In this document: positions 35,490 to 44,770 of the stretch, piece after piece | Layout of the letters: each line of letters begins with the position of its first letter | How positions within the stretch are numbered: the stretch's first letter is position 1 | From: Larkinella sp. C7 | GTDB lineage: Bacteria; Bacteroidota; Bacteroidia; Cytophagales; Spirosomataceae | Reading direction: 5' to 3' | Length of the DNA: 64,000 nt | Assembly: GCF_006149005.1 (NCBI RefSeq) | Contig: NZ_VBSL01000001.1 | Coordinates: 310,001-374,000 of the forward strand | Position numbers and translations under genes: made by a program | Notes under the pieces: generated by a model | Database searches by the model: none | Told to the model about the DNA's origin: nothing | Seen by the model: the letters and a program-made list of their open reading frames with translations, nothing else

Positions 35490-36737
35490 ATGAATCGATC
35501 ATCGCTCTTCAACCGTCGGGGTTTCCTCAAAAAAAGTACGCTGGCCACGATGGCCGGGATGCTGGGCACCAAAATTGCCTTCGCCGACCGCCTGCCGACC
35601 GGCTATATTCCCCTTGCTTTTCAGGAACCGGGTCACGCTGAACCCAACCCGATGCTGATCAAAAACAAGGACCTGATCGTGCTGAACGACAAACCGTGGA
35701 ACGTTGAACCGCCTGCCCATTTGCTCGACGATGCCATTACGCCCGCCGATAAAATGTTCATCCGAAACAATGGTCTGATTCCCGAGAGTGTCGATGCCGC
35801 CAACTGGAAACTTACGATTAACGGCGAAGCAGTAAAAGCGGCTAAAACCTATTCAATCAACGATTTAAAGAAGAAGTTTAAAACCTATTCCTACCAATTG
35901 GTGCTCGAGTGCGCTGGTAATGGGCGGTCGGGCTACGCCCCCCAAACCGCCGGAAATCAGTGGAGCGACGGTGCCGTAAGCTGTGCCGAATGGACGGGCG
36001 TCCGGCTGAAAGACATTCTGGCGGATGTCGGTTTGAAAGACGATGCAGTTTACATCGGATATTACGGTAAAGATTTGCACATCAGCCAGGACCCGACCAA
36101 ACCGGTTATTTCGCGGGGTGTTCCGATCAAAAAAGCACTGGAAGACGAAACGCTGGTGGCCTGGGCCATGAATGGCAAGGACATTCCGCTGACGCACGGG
36201 CACCCGCTGCGGCTGGTGATTGGCGGCTGGCCCGCTTCGGTTTCGGGCAAGTGGCTGCACACCATCGCCATTCGTAACAAGGTACACGACGGGGCGAAAA
36301 TGACGGGAAAAAGCTACAAGGTACCGATCAATCCGGTTCAGCCGGGTGTCGATCCGCCGGAGGATCAGTTCAGGATCATCGAATCCATGCCAGTCAAATC
36401 CCTCATCACGTTTCCCAAAACCGGGGCGATGGTGGATCTGGGCCAGTCGATCAGCCTGCGCGGCCACGCCTGGGCGGGCGACCGGGCGGTGAAAACCATG
36501 CAGGTTTCCTTCGACTTCGGCAGTACGTGGCAACCCTGCAAACTCCAGAACCCCAAAAACCGGCTGGCGTGGCAGCAGTGGACGGCAGAGCTAAAACTTC
36601 CGCAGAAAGGCTACTATGAAATCTGGGCGAGGGCCATCGACGATGCGGGCGTTTCACAGCCCATGGTCATGCCCCAATGGAATCCGGAAGGCTACTGCAA
36701 CAACGCCTGCCACCGGATTGCTGTCAAGGTTGTTTAG
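35490..36737 (+). CDS. Tat-exported molybdopterin sulfite-oxidase-like enzyme
   Basis: A 415-residue oxidoreductase of the sulfite oxidase (SorA/YedY) fold. The N terminus carries a twin-arginine signal, RRGFLKKSTLATMAGMLG, so the folded, cofactor-loaded enzyme is exported to the periplasm. The molybdopterin domain has the cofactor-ligating Cys in LVLECAGNGRSGYAPQ. The C-terminal Mo-co dimerisation domain includes ISLRGHAWAGDRAVKTMQVS. No haem domain or cytochrome partner is encoded beside it, so the electron acceptor is unknown. The last bases reach into the long inverted repeat that follows. Confidence 0.88.
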   Translation: MNRSSLFNRRGFLKKSTLATMAGMLGTKIAFADRLPTGYIPLAFQEPGHAEPNPMLIKNKDLIVLNDKPWNVEPPAHLLDDAITPADKMFIRNNGLIPESVDAANWKLTINGEAVKAAKTYSINDLKKKFKTYSYQLVLECAGNGRSGYAPQTAGNQWSDGAVSCAEWTGVRLKDILADVGLKDDAVYIGYYGKDLHISQDPTKPVISRGVPIKKALEDETLVAWAMNGKDIPLTHGHPLRLVIGGWPASVSGKWLHTIAIRNKVHDGAKMTGKSYKVPINPVQPGVDPPEDQFRIIESMPVKSLITFPKTGAMVDLGQSISLRGHAWAGDRAVKTMQVSFDFGSTWQPCKLQNPKNRLAWQQWTAELKLPQKGYYEIWARAIDDAGVSQPMVMPQWNPEGYCNNACHRIAVKVV

Positions 36738-36738
36738 A

Positions 36739-36840
36739 AAAGTAATTTCTAATGTAAAATGATGAATGCCAAATGTAAAAGTGTTTCAGATCGAGCACTT
36801 TTACATTTGGCATTCATCATTTTACATTGGAAATTACCTT
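36739..36840. repeat. 45-bp inverted repeat between convergent genes
   Basis: The left arm 36739-36783 and right arm 36796-36840 are reverse complements at 43 of 45 positions, with a 12-nt loop. It begins 2 bp after the stop of the sulfite-oxidase gene and ends 6 bp before the stop of rodA. It is the longest stem in the window and fits a bidirectional terminator. Confidence 0.95.
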
Positions 36841-36846
36841 GTTCCT

Positions 36847-38127
36847 TTACCGCGTAAACATTCCCACCCGGCGGGAATCCAGTTTCAGGAAAATAAACAG
36901 CAGAATCGAAAACGACCAGAGCGACGAACCGCCGTAACTGAAAAACGGCAGCGGAATGCCAATGACCGGCATCAGGCCGATCGTCATCCCGATGTTAATC
37001 ATCAGGTGAAAAAAGAGAATACCCGCCACCGAATACCCATACACCCGGGCGAAGCGCGTTCGTTGTTTTTCGGCCAGGATGACAATCCGGCACAATAGAA
37101 AAACAAACATAATTAACACCACTGCACTTCCGATAAAACCGTGTTCTTCGCCAATTGTGCAGAAAATGAAATCCGTACTTTGTGCGGGTACAAAGTCCAG
37201 TTTGGTTTGGGTTCCTTCCAGAAAACCTTTTCCCTGTAATCGCCCGGAACCAATGGCAATCTTGGCCTGCGTCACGTTCCAGCCCACGCCCAGCGGATCG
37301 GCCGCCGGGTTGACCAATACTTTGATCCGGTTCTGCTGGTGCTTTTGCAATACACTGTTTACAAAGAAATCGACACCGGCCACAATCGCAATCATCGAAA
37401 CCGCCGTGATGCCGATGATCATCACATTCTGCACCGAACGCTGGTAGCGGGGCGTCAGGAAGAAAACCAGCAGACCGAGGACCAGAATAACCCCAAACAA
37501 AATGAATTTCGGCACAATCAGCGTCAGAATGAACAGGGCCACGATCACAATGGCGATCAGCGGGTAGATTCCCGGCAGCCCTTCGCGGTAGAGCATGATG
37601 ATGAAGGAAGCAAACACCAGCATCGAGCCAGTTTCGTTCGACGCAATGATGAGCAAAGCCGGCAAGGCAATGATCCCCGCACACGAGAGCTGGTCTTTCA
37701 GTTTGGTCAGGTTGACGTTCGGATAGTCGATATACCGTGCCAGGGCCAAAGCCGTACCCAGTTTGGAAAACTCGGCAGGTTGAATGGAAAAAGCCCCCAG
37801 TTTAAACCACGATCGCGAACCGTTGACATTGGATCCCGCTACCAACACCAGTAACAACAACAGGATCGTAATGCCGTAGATGACAAAGGCAAATGTATCC
37901 CAAAACCGGTAGTTGATCACCAGAATGGCAATAATGAGCAATACCGTTGTGCCAATCCACATCAATTGTTTACCCGCTTCCGTGGACATATCGAACAGAT
38001 TCGTCTGGGTTTCGGGGCTGTAAACGGCCGCGTACACGTTCAGCCAGCCCATCAACACGCAGGCAATGTAGAGCATGAGCGTTACCCAATCGATGTTTTG
38101 CGTAATTTGCGGTTCTCTCGAAACCAA
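36847..38127 (-). CDS. rodA: Rod shape-determining SEDS protein RodA
   Basis: A 426-residue polytopic membrane protein, about ten helices, that polymerises glycan strands for cell elongation. The SEDS signature is near residues 290-340: GSGRLQGKGFLEGTQTKLDF and PAQSTDFIFCTIGEEHGFIG, which contain the catalytic-type Asp. The C-terminal GIPLPFFSYGGSSLWSFSILL matches the family. It follows the PBP2 gene by 45 bp on the same strand, so the two form the elongation operon without mreBCD. Confidence 0.93.
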   Translation of the reverse strand: MVSREPQITQNIDWVTLMLYIACVLMGWLNVYAAVYSPETQTNLFDMSTEAGKQLMWIGTTVLLIIAILVINYRFWDTFAFVIYGITILLLLLVLVAGSNVNGSRSWFKLGAFSIQPAEFSKLGTALALARYIDYPNVNLTKLKDQLSCAGIIALPALLIIASNETGSMLVFASFIIMLYREGLPGIYPLIAIVIVALFILTLIVPKFILFGVILVLGLLVFFLTPRYQRSVQNVMIIGITAVSMIAIVAGVDFFVNSVLQKHQQNRIKVLVNPAADPLGVGWNVTQAKIAIGSGRLQGKGFLEGTQTKLDFVPAQSTDFIFCTIGEEHGFIGSAVVLIMFVFLLCRIVILAEKQRTRFARVYGYSVAGILFFHLMINIGMTIGLMPVIGIPLPFFSYGGSSLWSFSILLFIFLKLDSRRVGMFTR

Positions 38128-38172
38128 AGGAATGATGACCGGGTCGCCGGTCTGCTTATAGAAGATGAATAC

Positions 38173-40131
38173 TTAATTTCCGTTGGTAGTCACCGGCCGG
38201 GAAGCCAGCGAGTGGGTTTCCGGTGGGGCAGGAACGGTTTTCACGATCATCGGTTTGGCCGTGCTGTCCTTCGGCGGTTCTACAAACTTTCTGGGTGCCG
38301 GTTTTTTGGGTGGCGTAATCGCGGGAAGGTAGTTGGCTTCCTTCACTTTTTTGTCCAGCGCGTGGTTATCGACCCGTCGTTTGATGTATTTTTCGATCAC
38401 GAGCGAAGCCACCGACGCTGCGGCAATTCCACCCCAACCCGCATTTTCAACGAAAACTGCAATGGCAATTTTCGGATTTTCGCGGGGTGCAAAGGCAACA
38501 AAGATGGAATGATCTTTCCCTTTCTTGTTTTGGGAAGTACCGGTTTTTCCACACATCGTAATGCCCGGAATCACGGCGGCCAAGGTGGTAGTGCCGTGTT
38601 CAACCGCGCCCTGCATCCCTTCTGCGACGATTTCAAAATGGCGCGGATCAATACCGACATCGTGTTTTTCGAGGTATTTCGGGTCAATCCCTTTCCCCGG
38701 CTCACCAATGCCACTCACGATGTGGGGGGTGTAGAACCAGCCCCGGTTGGCGATGATCGCAGCGACATTGGCCATTTTCAACGGGCTGATCAGCAACTCG
38801 CCTTCACCAATGCTGAGGGAATATACCGTCGAAAATTTCCAGTGCTTTTCACCGTAAAGTTTGTCGTATAACTCCGCATCCGGCAAGCTTCCTCGCAGTT
38901 CGCTCGGCAAATCGATGCCGAGCCGACTCCCGATCCCAAACTTCGCGACCATGTCGTGCCAATGGTGCAAGCCCATCGCCGACGCCTTGAAGGTATTTCG
39001 CTCCGCGTTGTTGTAGAGCAGCCGCCGGAAAACGTGGTAAAAGTAGGGATTGCAGGAATACTGAACCGCCCCGGAAAGATTCAGTCGGCCCGACCGATTG
39101 CAGTGGCACTTCATGGGCGAACCGGCGTGGCTGAAAATCGAACCGGGCGACACCGCGCCGTCCTGCAAAGCCACCAGGGCCTGAATCAGTTTAAACGTCG
39201 ATCCGGGCCGGTAACTTGCCATCACCGGACGATTGATCAGCGGTTTATACGGATTTTTGGCCAGCTTGGAATAGCTTTTTGAGAAAAACCGGCTCGATAG
39301 CAAATTCGGGTCGTAGGTTGGCGCCGACACCATGCACAAAACCTGGCCGGTCGATGGTTCGATGGCGACAACACTGCCCACTTTGTTCTGCATCAGTGTA
39401 TCGGCATACTGCTGAATTTCGACATCGATCCCGGTATGCAGGTTTTTGCCTGCAATGGCCAGCGAATCGAACGCGCCGTCTTTCCAGGAGCCTTTCACCA
39501 CACCGTGGACGTTCTGCATCACGAATTTAATGCCCCGCTGCCCCCGCAAAACGGATTCATATTGTTCTTCCAGGCCGCTGCGGCCAATATAATCCCCCTG
39601 TCGGTAATACGGTGTTTCCTGTTCGTCAAGCTGCTTGCGGCTGACCTCGCTGACGTAGCCCAGCGCATTCGCCATGGTGTGGGCCGGATACGTCCGCATC
39701 GAGCTTGTGACGTGCTCGAAACCGCGGTAATCCACCAGCGCATCCTGAATCCGGGCAAAATCTTCTTTCGACAACTGCCGCAAAAACAACGACGGTTTTC
39801 GGTAAGAATGCGCCTTGGCTGCCGCCATAATGCTGTCAAATTCGGTGCGCTCCAGGCTCAGCAAGTGACAGAAGGCTGCAGTATCCGGAATTTGTACTTT
39901 TTGGGGGGTGACGTACAGATCGTACACCGGCGTATTGTAGACCATAAATTTCCCGTTCCGGTCATAAATCTGACCGCGATACGGGATCTCGATGACCCGT
40001 TTTATGGAGTTACTCGACGATTCCAGTGAATAACTGTCATCCAGGATTTGCAGATAAAACAAACGCGACAGATAGACCAGTCCAACCAGACAGAAAACGC
40101 CGATGACAATGTATTTTCTGTTCTCAATCAT
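38173..40131 (-). CDS. mrdA: Penicillin-binding protein 2 (elongation transpeptidase)
   Basis: A 652-residue class B transpeptidase. An N-terminal membrane anchor (about 8-25) leads into the PBP dimerisation domain. The transpeptidase domain has the active Ser311 in SYRPGSTFKLIQALV (SxxK), the SCN motif in VQYSCNPYFYHV, and KTG in MCGKTGTSQNKKG. All three motifs are intact. The Pro/Lys-rich C terminus (about 615-652) is probably disordered. It cross-links peptidoglycan together with RodA, which is encoded right downstream. Confidence 0.94.
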   Translation of the reverse strand: MIENRKYIVIGVFCLVGLVYLSRLFYLQILDDSYSLESSSNSIKRVIEIPYRGQIYDRNGKFMVYNTPVYDLYVTPQKVQIPDTAAFCHLLSLERTEFDSIMAAAKAHSYRKPSLFLRQLSKEDFARIQDALVDYRGFEHVTSSMRTYPAHTMANALGYVSEVSRKQLDEQETPYYRQGDYIGRSGLEEQYESVLRGQRGIKFVMQNVHGVVKGSWKDGAFDSLAIAGKNLHTGIDVEIQQYADTLMQNKVGSVVAIEPSTGQVLCMVSAPTYDPNLLSSRFFSKSYSKLAKNPYKPLINRPVMASYRPGSTFKLIQALVALQDGAVSPGSIFSHAGSPMKCHCNRSGRLNLSGAVQYSCNPYFYHVFRRLLYNNAERNTFKASAMGLHHWHDMVAKFGIGSRLGIDLPSELRGSLPDAELYDKLYGEKHWKFSTVYSLSIGEGELLISPLKMANVAAIIANRGWFYTPHIVSGIGEPGKGIDPKYLEKHDVGIDPRHFEIVAEGMQGAVEHGTTTLAAVIPGITMCGKTGTSQNKKGKDHSIFVAFAPRENPKIAIAVFVENAGWGGIAAASVASLVIEKYIKRRVDNHALDKKVKEANYLPAITPPKKPAPRKFVEPPKDSTAKPMIVKTVPAPPETHSLASRPVTTNGN

Positions 40132-40247
40132 AACCTTATAACCCAGAAATCCTCACTACACATTTCATACCAGCTTCAGTACAAATATAGCGAGATTAAG
40201 AACAGCGTGAAGAATTATGAGTGAAGAGTTAAGAATAAAGTACTTGG

Positions 40248-40286
40248 CTCTCCGGAATCCCGGATCAAAACCGGGGTTCTGGAGAG
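40248..40286 (-). terminator. GC-rich hairpin after the SMP-30 gene
   Basis: CTCTCCGGAATCCCGG (40248-40263) pairs with CCGGGGTTCTGGAGAG (40271-40286) at 14 of 16 positions around ATCAAAA. It lies 17 bp after the stop of the gene at 40304. The T-tract is poor. Confidence 0.6.
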
Positions 40287-40303
40287 GAAATCGAGGGCGG
40301 TTT

Positions 40304-41329
40304 TCAGAACCCTCTGGTTAGGGTTTTGATCCGGATGAGGTACATATCGGCGGTAATGTAGAGCGTCGAACCGTCGTTGCCGAAGGCGCAGTTGGCCGTG
40401 GCGACGCCGGTCCGAATCCGGCCCAGCAACTTGCCGGGACCATCGGCCCGGTCGGGCGCAACGATGAGTATGCCGCCCGGCCCGCTCGACCACACATTGC
40501 CGGCTTTATCGACTTTAAGACCATCGGGCAAACCCGGCAGTTTTTGTTTTATTCCTTCACTGGCGTCGTAAAAAATCCGCCCTTTGCCCACCGTTCCGTC
40601 GGCCTGAACGGGATAGGCCATGATATACGGTTTTTGTGGATCCGACTGGGCAATGTACATCGTTTTTTCGTCGGGCGAAAAGGCAATTCCATTCGGGCGG
40701 GTGAGGTCGTTGATGAGCAAGGTCACGTTGCCGTCGGGTTCCACCCGGTAGACGCCGAAAACGTCCAGTTCCCGCGCTTTGGTATCTTTTTCCCGGTTCG
40801 GCAAACCGTAGGGCGGGTCGGTAAAATACACACTGCCGTTCGAATGCGGAGCCACATCGTTCGGGCTGTTGAAACGTTTGCCCTTGTAATGGTCCGCCAG
40901 CGTTTTCTTGCCGCCCGATGCGCCCCCCAACACCAGCGCCGAGACGCGCCGGTCGCCGTGTTCCGCCGAAATCAGCCTGCCCTTGCCGTCTACTGCCAGC
41001 CCATTGCTGCCGGGTTCATCGCTGTAGTGGCCAACGCCGGTGTAGCCCGACGGTTTGATAAATGGCAGACAACCGTCTTTCTCCGTCCATTTGTAAACCG
41101 TATTTTGCGGAACATCCGAGAACAGCAGATAACCGCCCTCCTTGACCCAGACCGGCCCTTCGGACCAGACGAAACCGGAAGCCAGCACTTCCATTGGGGC
41201 GTCTTTCGCAATCAGCGCATCCAGTTTGGGGTCGAGTCGTTCAATGGAACCGATGGTGGGATAAGGCGTCTGGGCAAAAGCGACACCGGCAAGCCCGGTC
41301 AGCAGGACCGACAACATACTTCGTTTCAT
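40304..41329 (-). CDS. SMP-30/gluconolactonase family protein
   Basis: A 341-residue secreted protein. The signal peptide (MKRSMLSVLLTGLAGVAFAQ) fixes the start at 41329, although the frame is open further up. The six-bladed propeller has the metal-ligand blocks WSEGPVWVKEGGYLLFSDVP (Glu), RFNSPNDVAPHSNGSVYFTD (Asn) and NGIAFSPDEKTMYIAQSD (Asp), as in SMP-30 lactonases. The likely reaction is hydrolysis of a sugar lactone in the periplasm. It is not clustered with sugar-acid genes here, but the ketodeoxypentonate module lies at 54-56 kb. Confidence 0.86.
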   Translation of the reverse strand: MKRSMLSVLLTGLAGVAFAQTPYPTIGSIERLDPKLDALIAKDAPMEVLASGFVWSEGPVWVKEGGYLLFSDVPQNTVYKWTEKDGCLPFIKPSGYTGVGHYSDEPGSNGLAVDGKGRLISAEHGDRRVSALVLGGASGGKKTLADHYKGKRFNSPNDVAPHSNGSVYFTDPPYGLPNREKDTKARELDVFGVYRVEPDGNVTLLINDLTRPNGIAFSPDEKTMYIAQSDPQKPYIMAYPVQADGTVGKGRIFYDASEGIKQKLPGLPDGLKVDKAGNVWSSGPGGILIVAPDRADGPGKLLGRIRTGVATANCAFGNDGSTLYITADMYLIRIKTLTRGF

Positions 41330-41470
41330 AATTTTCGGTAAGGCGTTAGGATTCAGGGGCAAATTACAAAAATATCCGGTTTCGGCCAGCCGACATCTGT
41401 GGGCCATCCGAAACCGGAATAAACGCTGTAAACCGTATTGAAACGGGTCGGCGTGAACCGAAAACCGTCC

Positions 41471-42211
41471 TTAAATTTTCTCCAGCAAGTTTAGAAACTC
41501 CTGTTTCTTGTTGCGCGACACCGGGATGTTTTTGTTGTTTTCCATGATCACCTCACCCCCATCGCCCCGGATGTAACGCTGAACGTAACGCAGGTTGATG
41601 AGGTAGCCGTGGTGTACGCGGCAGAATCCCTTGGTTTCCAGCACATCTTCCACTTCTTTTAAGGTCTTGGAAATCAGAACGATTTTGCCATTGGTCAGGA
41701 AAAACCGGGTGTAACCGCCGTCCGATTCGCAGTAGTAAATTTCTTCACTGTTGATGATCTGCAGTCCTTCGAGCGTGGGCAACGCGATGCGGTCACCGGT
41801 TTTCTGGCGGTGCAGGTAGTCGACAAAACTCTCGACTTTGGCCGGGGTCCGGGTCAGCCGCTCCTGCTCGGCTTTCTGAACGGCTTTCACCAGTTCATCT
41901 TTATCGATGGGTTTCAGGATGTAATCCAGCGCGTTGTGCCGAATGGCCTTGATGGCGTATTCGTTGTAGGCCGTTGTAAAAATAACGTCGAATGTATTGA
42001 AACGGCAGGCTTCGAGCATATCGAATCCGCTCATGCCGGGCATTTCGATGTCCAGAAAAACCAGGTCCGGGTGGTGCATTTCAACGGCCTGGTAACCTTC
42101 GATTCCATCCACGCAGGACGCCAGCAACTGCACTTGCGGGCAAAACCGCTGGAGCAACAAGGCAAGTACGTCCCGGCAATGTTTTTCGTCATCGACAATA
42201 ATGGCTGTCAT
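41471..42211 (-). CDS. LytTR family response regulator
   Basis: A 246-residue regulator. The receiver (about 1-120) has Asp7/Asp8, the phosphoacceptor Asp54 in VFLDIEMPGMSGFDM and the Lys of YILKPIDKDELVK. The LytTR domain (about 140-245) has EIYYCESDGGYTRFFLTNGK and FCRVHHGYLINLRYVQRY. Its ATG overlaps the stop of the kinase gene by ATGA, so they are translationally coupled. It resembles the 4025 regulator but the pair is separate. Confidence 0.93.
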   Translation of the reverse strand: MTAIIVDDEKHCRDVLALLLQRFCPQVQLLASCVDGIEGYQAVEMHHPDLVFLDIEMPGMSGFDMLEACRFNTFDVIFTTAYNEYAIKAIRHNALDYILKPIDKDELVKAVQKAEQERLTRTPAKVESFVDYLHRQKTGDRIALPTLEGLQIINSEEIYYCESDGGYTRFFLTNGKIVLISKTLKEVEDVLETKGFCRVHHGYLINLRYVQRYIRGDGGEVIMENNKNIPVSRNKKQEFLNLLEKI

Positions 42212-43449
42212 GGTTGTTTAAGTTTCATGGTAAACGTAACACAGGTTCCCGCTGGCGCTCCCACCGAATCGACCAGATCGGCCACGTCGATCCGGGCATC
42301 GACGCCGTAAATTTCATTGACAATCTGCAACCGTTCTTCCGCAATCCGGCTGCCGTGGGCTTTGTGGGCCATCAGTCCGTTGCCCTGCGACTGTTTCGAC
42401 GCTTCGCGGCCAATGCCGTTGTCGGCGATGCAGATCACCAGAAAACCGGCCACCTGCTGACAATCGATCTGCAAAAGCGGGTTTTCGGTTTTCTGCTGCA
42501 ACAACCCGTGCCGGATTGCATTTTCGACATACGGCTGCAACAGCAAGGGCGGCACGTGAACGGTGTCCTGGCTGATGGCGGGGTTGATCACCAGTGAAAA
42601 GTCAAAAGTATTGTCACTCCGCAACTGTTCCAGTTCGATGTACGTCTGCAGGGCCTTCAGTTCACTGCGCAACGACACCCACTCGGTTTGGGTGTTGTCG
42701 ATCATCTGCCGCATCAGCCGCGAAAACTTGGTCAGATACAGCGAAGCTTCGTCTACCTCGTTTTGCAGAATAAATTTATTGATGGCATTCAGGCTGTTGA
42801 ACACAAAGTGTGGATTCATCTGCATCCGCAGGGCCAGCAGCTTGGTTTCTGCAATCCGTTTGTTGTTTTCCAGCAATTGCCGCTCGGTTTGCTGATACGC
42901 CTGTTCAATCTGTACGCGCCGGATTTTCTGGGCACACAGACGGGCAATGCTCGTCAGAATGTGCAGATGACGGGACTGAAAAAAGTTCTTGTCGGGGTGT
43001 TCCGCGTCAATGATGCCGATCACCTTTCCTTCCAGCAGAATCGGTACGGTAATTTCGGAAAACCGCATTTCGTCGTCCCGAAGATAGCGGGGGTCCTGCG
43101 AGGTATCGCCGATGATCTCGGCTTTTCCCGTCAGCAACACCGAGCCTACTATTCCCTGCCCGATGGAAATTTCAATGGGCTGGAGAATTTCGTACGACCG
43201 GGGATTTTTGGGACCGTGGGCGGCTTTCTGCACCAGCACGTTCCGTTTCTCATCCAGCAGATAAACCACACAGTCGACGAAGTTAAGCCGGGCGATGCAG
43301 TTCTTTGCAACGTCCCACAGCACCTCTTCGACGGTTGTTTGATCAATGAGTGAAATCGCAAAAAAATTGATGGCTCGTTCGGTTTCGAGCTCTTCTTCTA
43401 ACGCCTTTCTTTCGTGATCCGCCGTTTTATTTTTCTCATGTTTTGACAC
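42208..43449 (-). CDS. Cytosolic GAF-domain LytS-type histidine kinase
   Basis: A 413-residue kinase with no membrane segment. It has an N-terminal coiled-coil start and a GAF domain (about 20-185), with EEVLWDVAKNCIARLNFVDC and the GQGIVGSVLLTGKAEIIGDT block. A coiled coil follows (QQTERQLLENNKRIAETKLL), and then the kinase core with MQMNPHFVFNSLNAINKFIL, the N-box YVENAIRHGLLQ and the CIADNGIGREASKQ glycine box. I place the start at the GTG at 43449, because the frame above it runs straight through a strong terminator hairpin (43610-43642). No good ATG is available, so the start is uncertain. The GAF ligand is unknown. It is coupled to the LytTR gene. Confidence 0.85.
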   Translation of the reverse strand: MSKHEKNKTADHERKALEEELETERAINFFAISLIDQTTVEEVLWDVAKNCIARLNFVDCVVYLLDEKRNVLVQKAAHGPKNPRSYEILQPIEISIGQGIVGSVLLTGKAEIIGDTSQDPRYLRDDEMRFSEITVPILLEGKVIGIIDAEHPDKNFFQSRHLHILTSIARLCAQKIRRVQIEQAYQQTERQLLENNKRIAETKLLALRMQMNPHFVFNSLNAINKFILQNEVDEASLYLTKFSRLMRQMIDNTQTEWVSLRSELKALQTYIELEQLRSDNTFDFSLVINPAISQDTVHVPPLLLQPYVENAIRHGLLQQKTENPLLQIDCQQVAGFLVICIADNGIGREASKQSQGNGLMAHKAHGSRIAEERLQIVNEIYGVDARIDVADLVDSVGAPAGTCVTFTMKLKQP

Positions 43450-43609
43450 ATTTAGTCTGGTTGATGTCCTTAAAGCTATAGTGAATTCTTTAATCGAAAG
43501 TAGGGCTAATTGCGCTCTTTTGAAAGAACGGATGAATAACTGGTCGTTTCCGGCCCATAACTTGTTGAAATACGCCGGTAAGTCGCTTCCGGTTCTTATC
43601 CAGCGGCAC

Positions 43610-43729
43610 AAAAAAGCGCCCGGCCAGGGCCAGGCGTTTTAAACACTACAAAATACACACTACTTACTATCAACGACATAGGTCGTCTTGTCAGATTTCG
43701 ACCCGCTATAGCGGTTTTGATTGAATGGC
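43610..43729 (-). ncRNA. Candidate small RNA or attenuator leader before the GAF kinase
   Basis: Downstream of the promoter at 43735-43766 the predicted reverse-strand transcript has three hairpins. The first is CCGCTATAGCGG. The second is ACGAC-CTAT-GTCGT. The third is a GC-rich terminator stem (about 43612-43640) followed by T6 (43615-43610). A 27-codon frame starting at 43679 crosses the terminator (MSLIVSSVYFVVFK and onward) and stops at 43596. Either the transcript ends here as a roughly 120-nt RNA, or read-through continues into the kinase gene 160 nt further. The sequence cannot tell these apart. Confidence 0.45.
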
Positions 43730-43734
43730 TTTCC

Positions 43735-43766
43735 CAAAAGTAGCGGAGCTTCCCCCGCCCTCCCAA
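43735..43766 (-). promoter_or_regulatory. Bacteroidota promoter upstream of the GAF kinase leader
   Basis: On the reverse strand TTG (43766-43764) is followed after 21 nt by TACTTTTG (43742-43735), a full match to TTG-N19-21-TAnnTTTG. The first transcribed base would be near 43729. Confidence 0.6.
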
Positions 43767-44014
43767 CCGGAATCAACAACGGGGGTCTTCGGGTTGACAG
43801 TTGCCGGGTCTGAATCGGTAAGTAGCCTGCCAGCCGGTTTTCACTTCGCAGACGAACTGGCGTTTGAGCGGGGCGACACCCCAAAGTTCGTCCGAGACCG
43901 CTTGGCAAACTTTGATCCGGGAAATGAGTCGATTTTCCGGGCGACCTGCGTTTTTTTAGTTTTTTTCCGGTAGGTTAACGGTCATATGGCCGCCCTTGGC
44001 GACTTGACACGACC
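43767..44014. other. Intergenic region upstream of the AraC gene, no gene supported
   Basis: Two opposed open frames of about 82 codons cross this stretch (43660-43908 reverse and 43725-43973 forward). Neither shows a recognisable domain or signal. The reverse frame overlaps the promoter at 43735-43766, and both are rejected as genes. A near-palindrome GGTCATATGGCC (43980-43991) lies before the AraC gene. Confidence 0.5.
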
Positions 44015-44770
44015 ATGCCGACAATGACAGGAATTGAATACCAGGAAATCAAACCGGAGGCCCCGCTTTCTGATTTCGTCGATAGCTTTTGGATGCTGTC
44101 CAATCATTCTGGTCAGGAAAAACCGGTGATCATTGTGCCGGATGGCCGAATTGATCTCTTCTTCTCTTTTCAGGAACCGTATGAACTTACCCTGTTGGGA
44201 CTGGAAAGCGAGCCTTCCCCCGCGAGCCTGACTCCGGGAAGCCGCTTGTTTGCCGTTAGTTTCAAATTACTCGCAATTGACTACCTTTTTGATCGAAAAT
44301 TTCCCACACTGGTCGATTCCGTGTACCGTTTACCGCCGGATTATTTCGGAATTACAACCCACGACTTCAAGGCATTCGATCACTTTTGTGGTGTCCTTAG
44401 CAACCATTTTATCAGTCGGCTACCCGCCGATATAGACCCCCGAAAGCAAAACCTCTTTGCGCTCATGTATTCTTCTGATGGCTCAATCCCGATTCAGGAG
44501 ATTGCTGAAACCGTAAACTGGAGTAGCCGACAAATAAACCGGTATTTCAACCAGCGATTCGGCATCTCCCTCAAAGCGTACTGCACGATTCTGCGGTTCA
44601 GGGCTTCTTTCCGGCAACTCAAAGAAGGCAAGCTTTTTCCCGAACTGGACTTCACGGATCAGTCCCATTTTATTAAAAATGTCAGAAAGTTCGCCGGTGT
44701 GACACCACGGGAACTGAGCAAAAACGAAAACGACCGATTTATACAATTTTCAACCTTGCCGAAGAAATAG
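44015..44770 (+). CDS. AraC family transcriptional regulator
   Basis: A 251-residue regulator with an N-terminal sensor domain of the DUF6597 type (LSDFVDSFWMLSNHSG and then VPDGRIDLFFSF) and a C-terminal AraC DNA-binding domain. The latter carries EIAETVNWSSRQINRYFNQR and FTDQSHFIKNVRKFAGVTPR, the second helix-turn-helix with the usual GxTPxxL end. It lies 30 bp upstream of the monooxygenase gene on the same strand, although a -7 element (TAGTTTTG, 44768-44775) overlaps its stop codon. It may control that gene; the inducer is unknown. Confidence 0.9.
   Translation: MPTMTGIEYQEIKPEAPLSDFVDSFWMLSNHSGQEKPVIIVPDGRIDLFFSFQEPYELTLLGLESEPSPASLTPGSRLFAVSFKLLAIDYLFDRKFPTLVDSVYRLPPDYFGITTHDFKAFDHFCGVLSNHFISRLPADIDPRKQNLFALMYSSDGSIPIQEIAETVNWSSRQINRYFNQRFGISLKAYCTILRFRASFRQLKEGKLFPELDFTDQSHFIKNVRKFAGVTPRELSKNENDRFIQFSTLPKK

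Noticed and set aside
36847-40131. Complete mre-type elongation cluster
   Set aside because: Only mrdA and rodA are present. The upstream gene is an SMP-30 protein, so mreBCD must be elsewhere.
43660-43973. Two opposed 82-codon frames
   Set aside because: Neither shows family motifs. The reverse frame runs through a good promoter and leader, so a structured RNA explains the stretch better.
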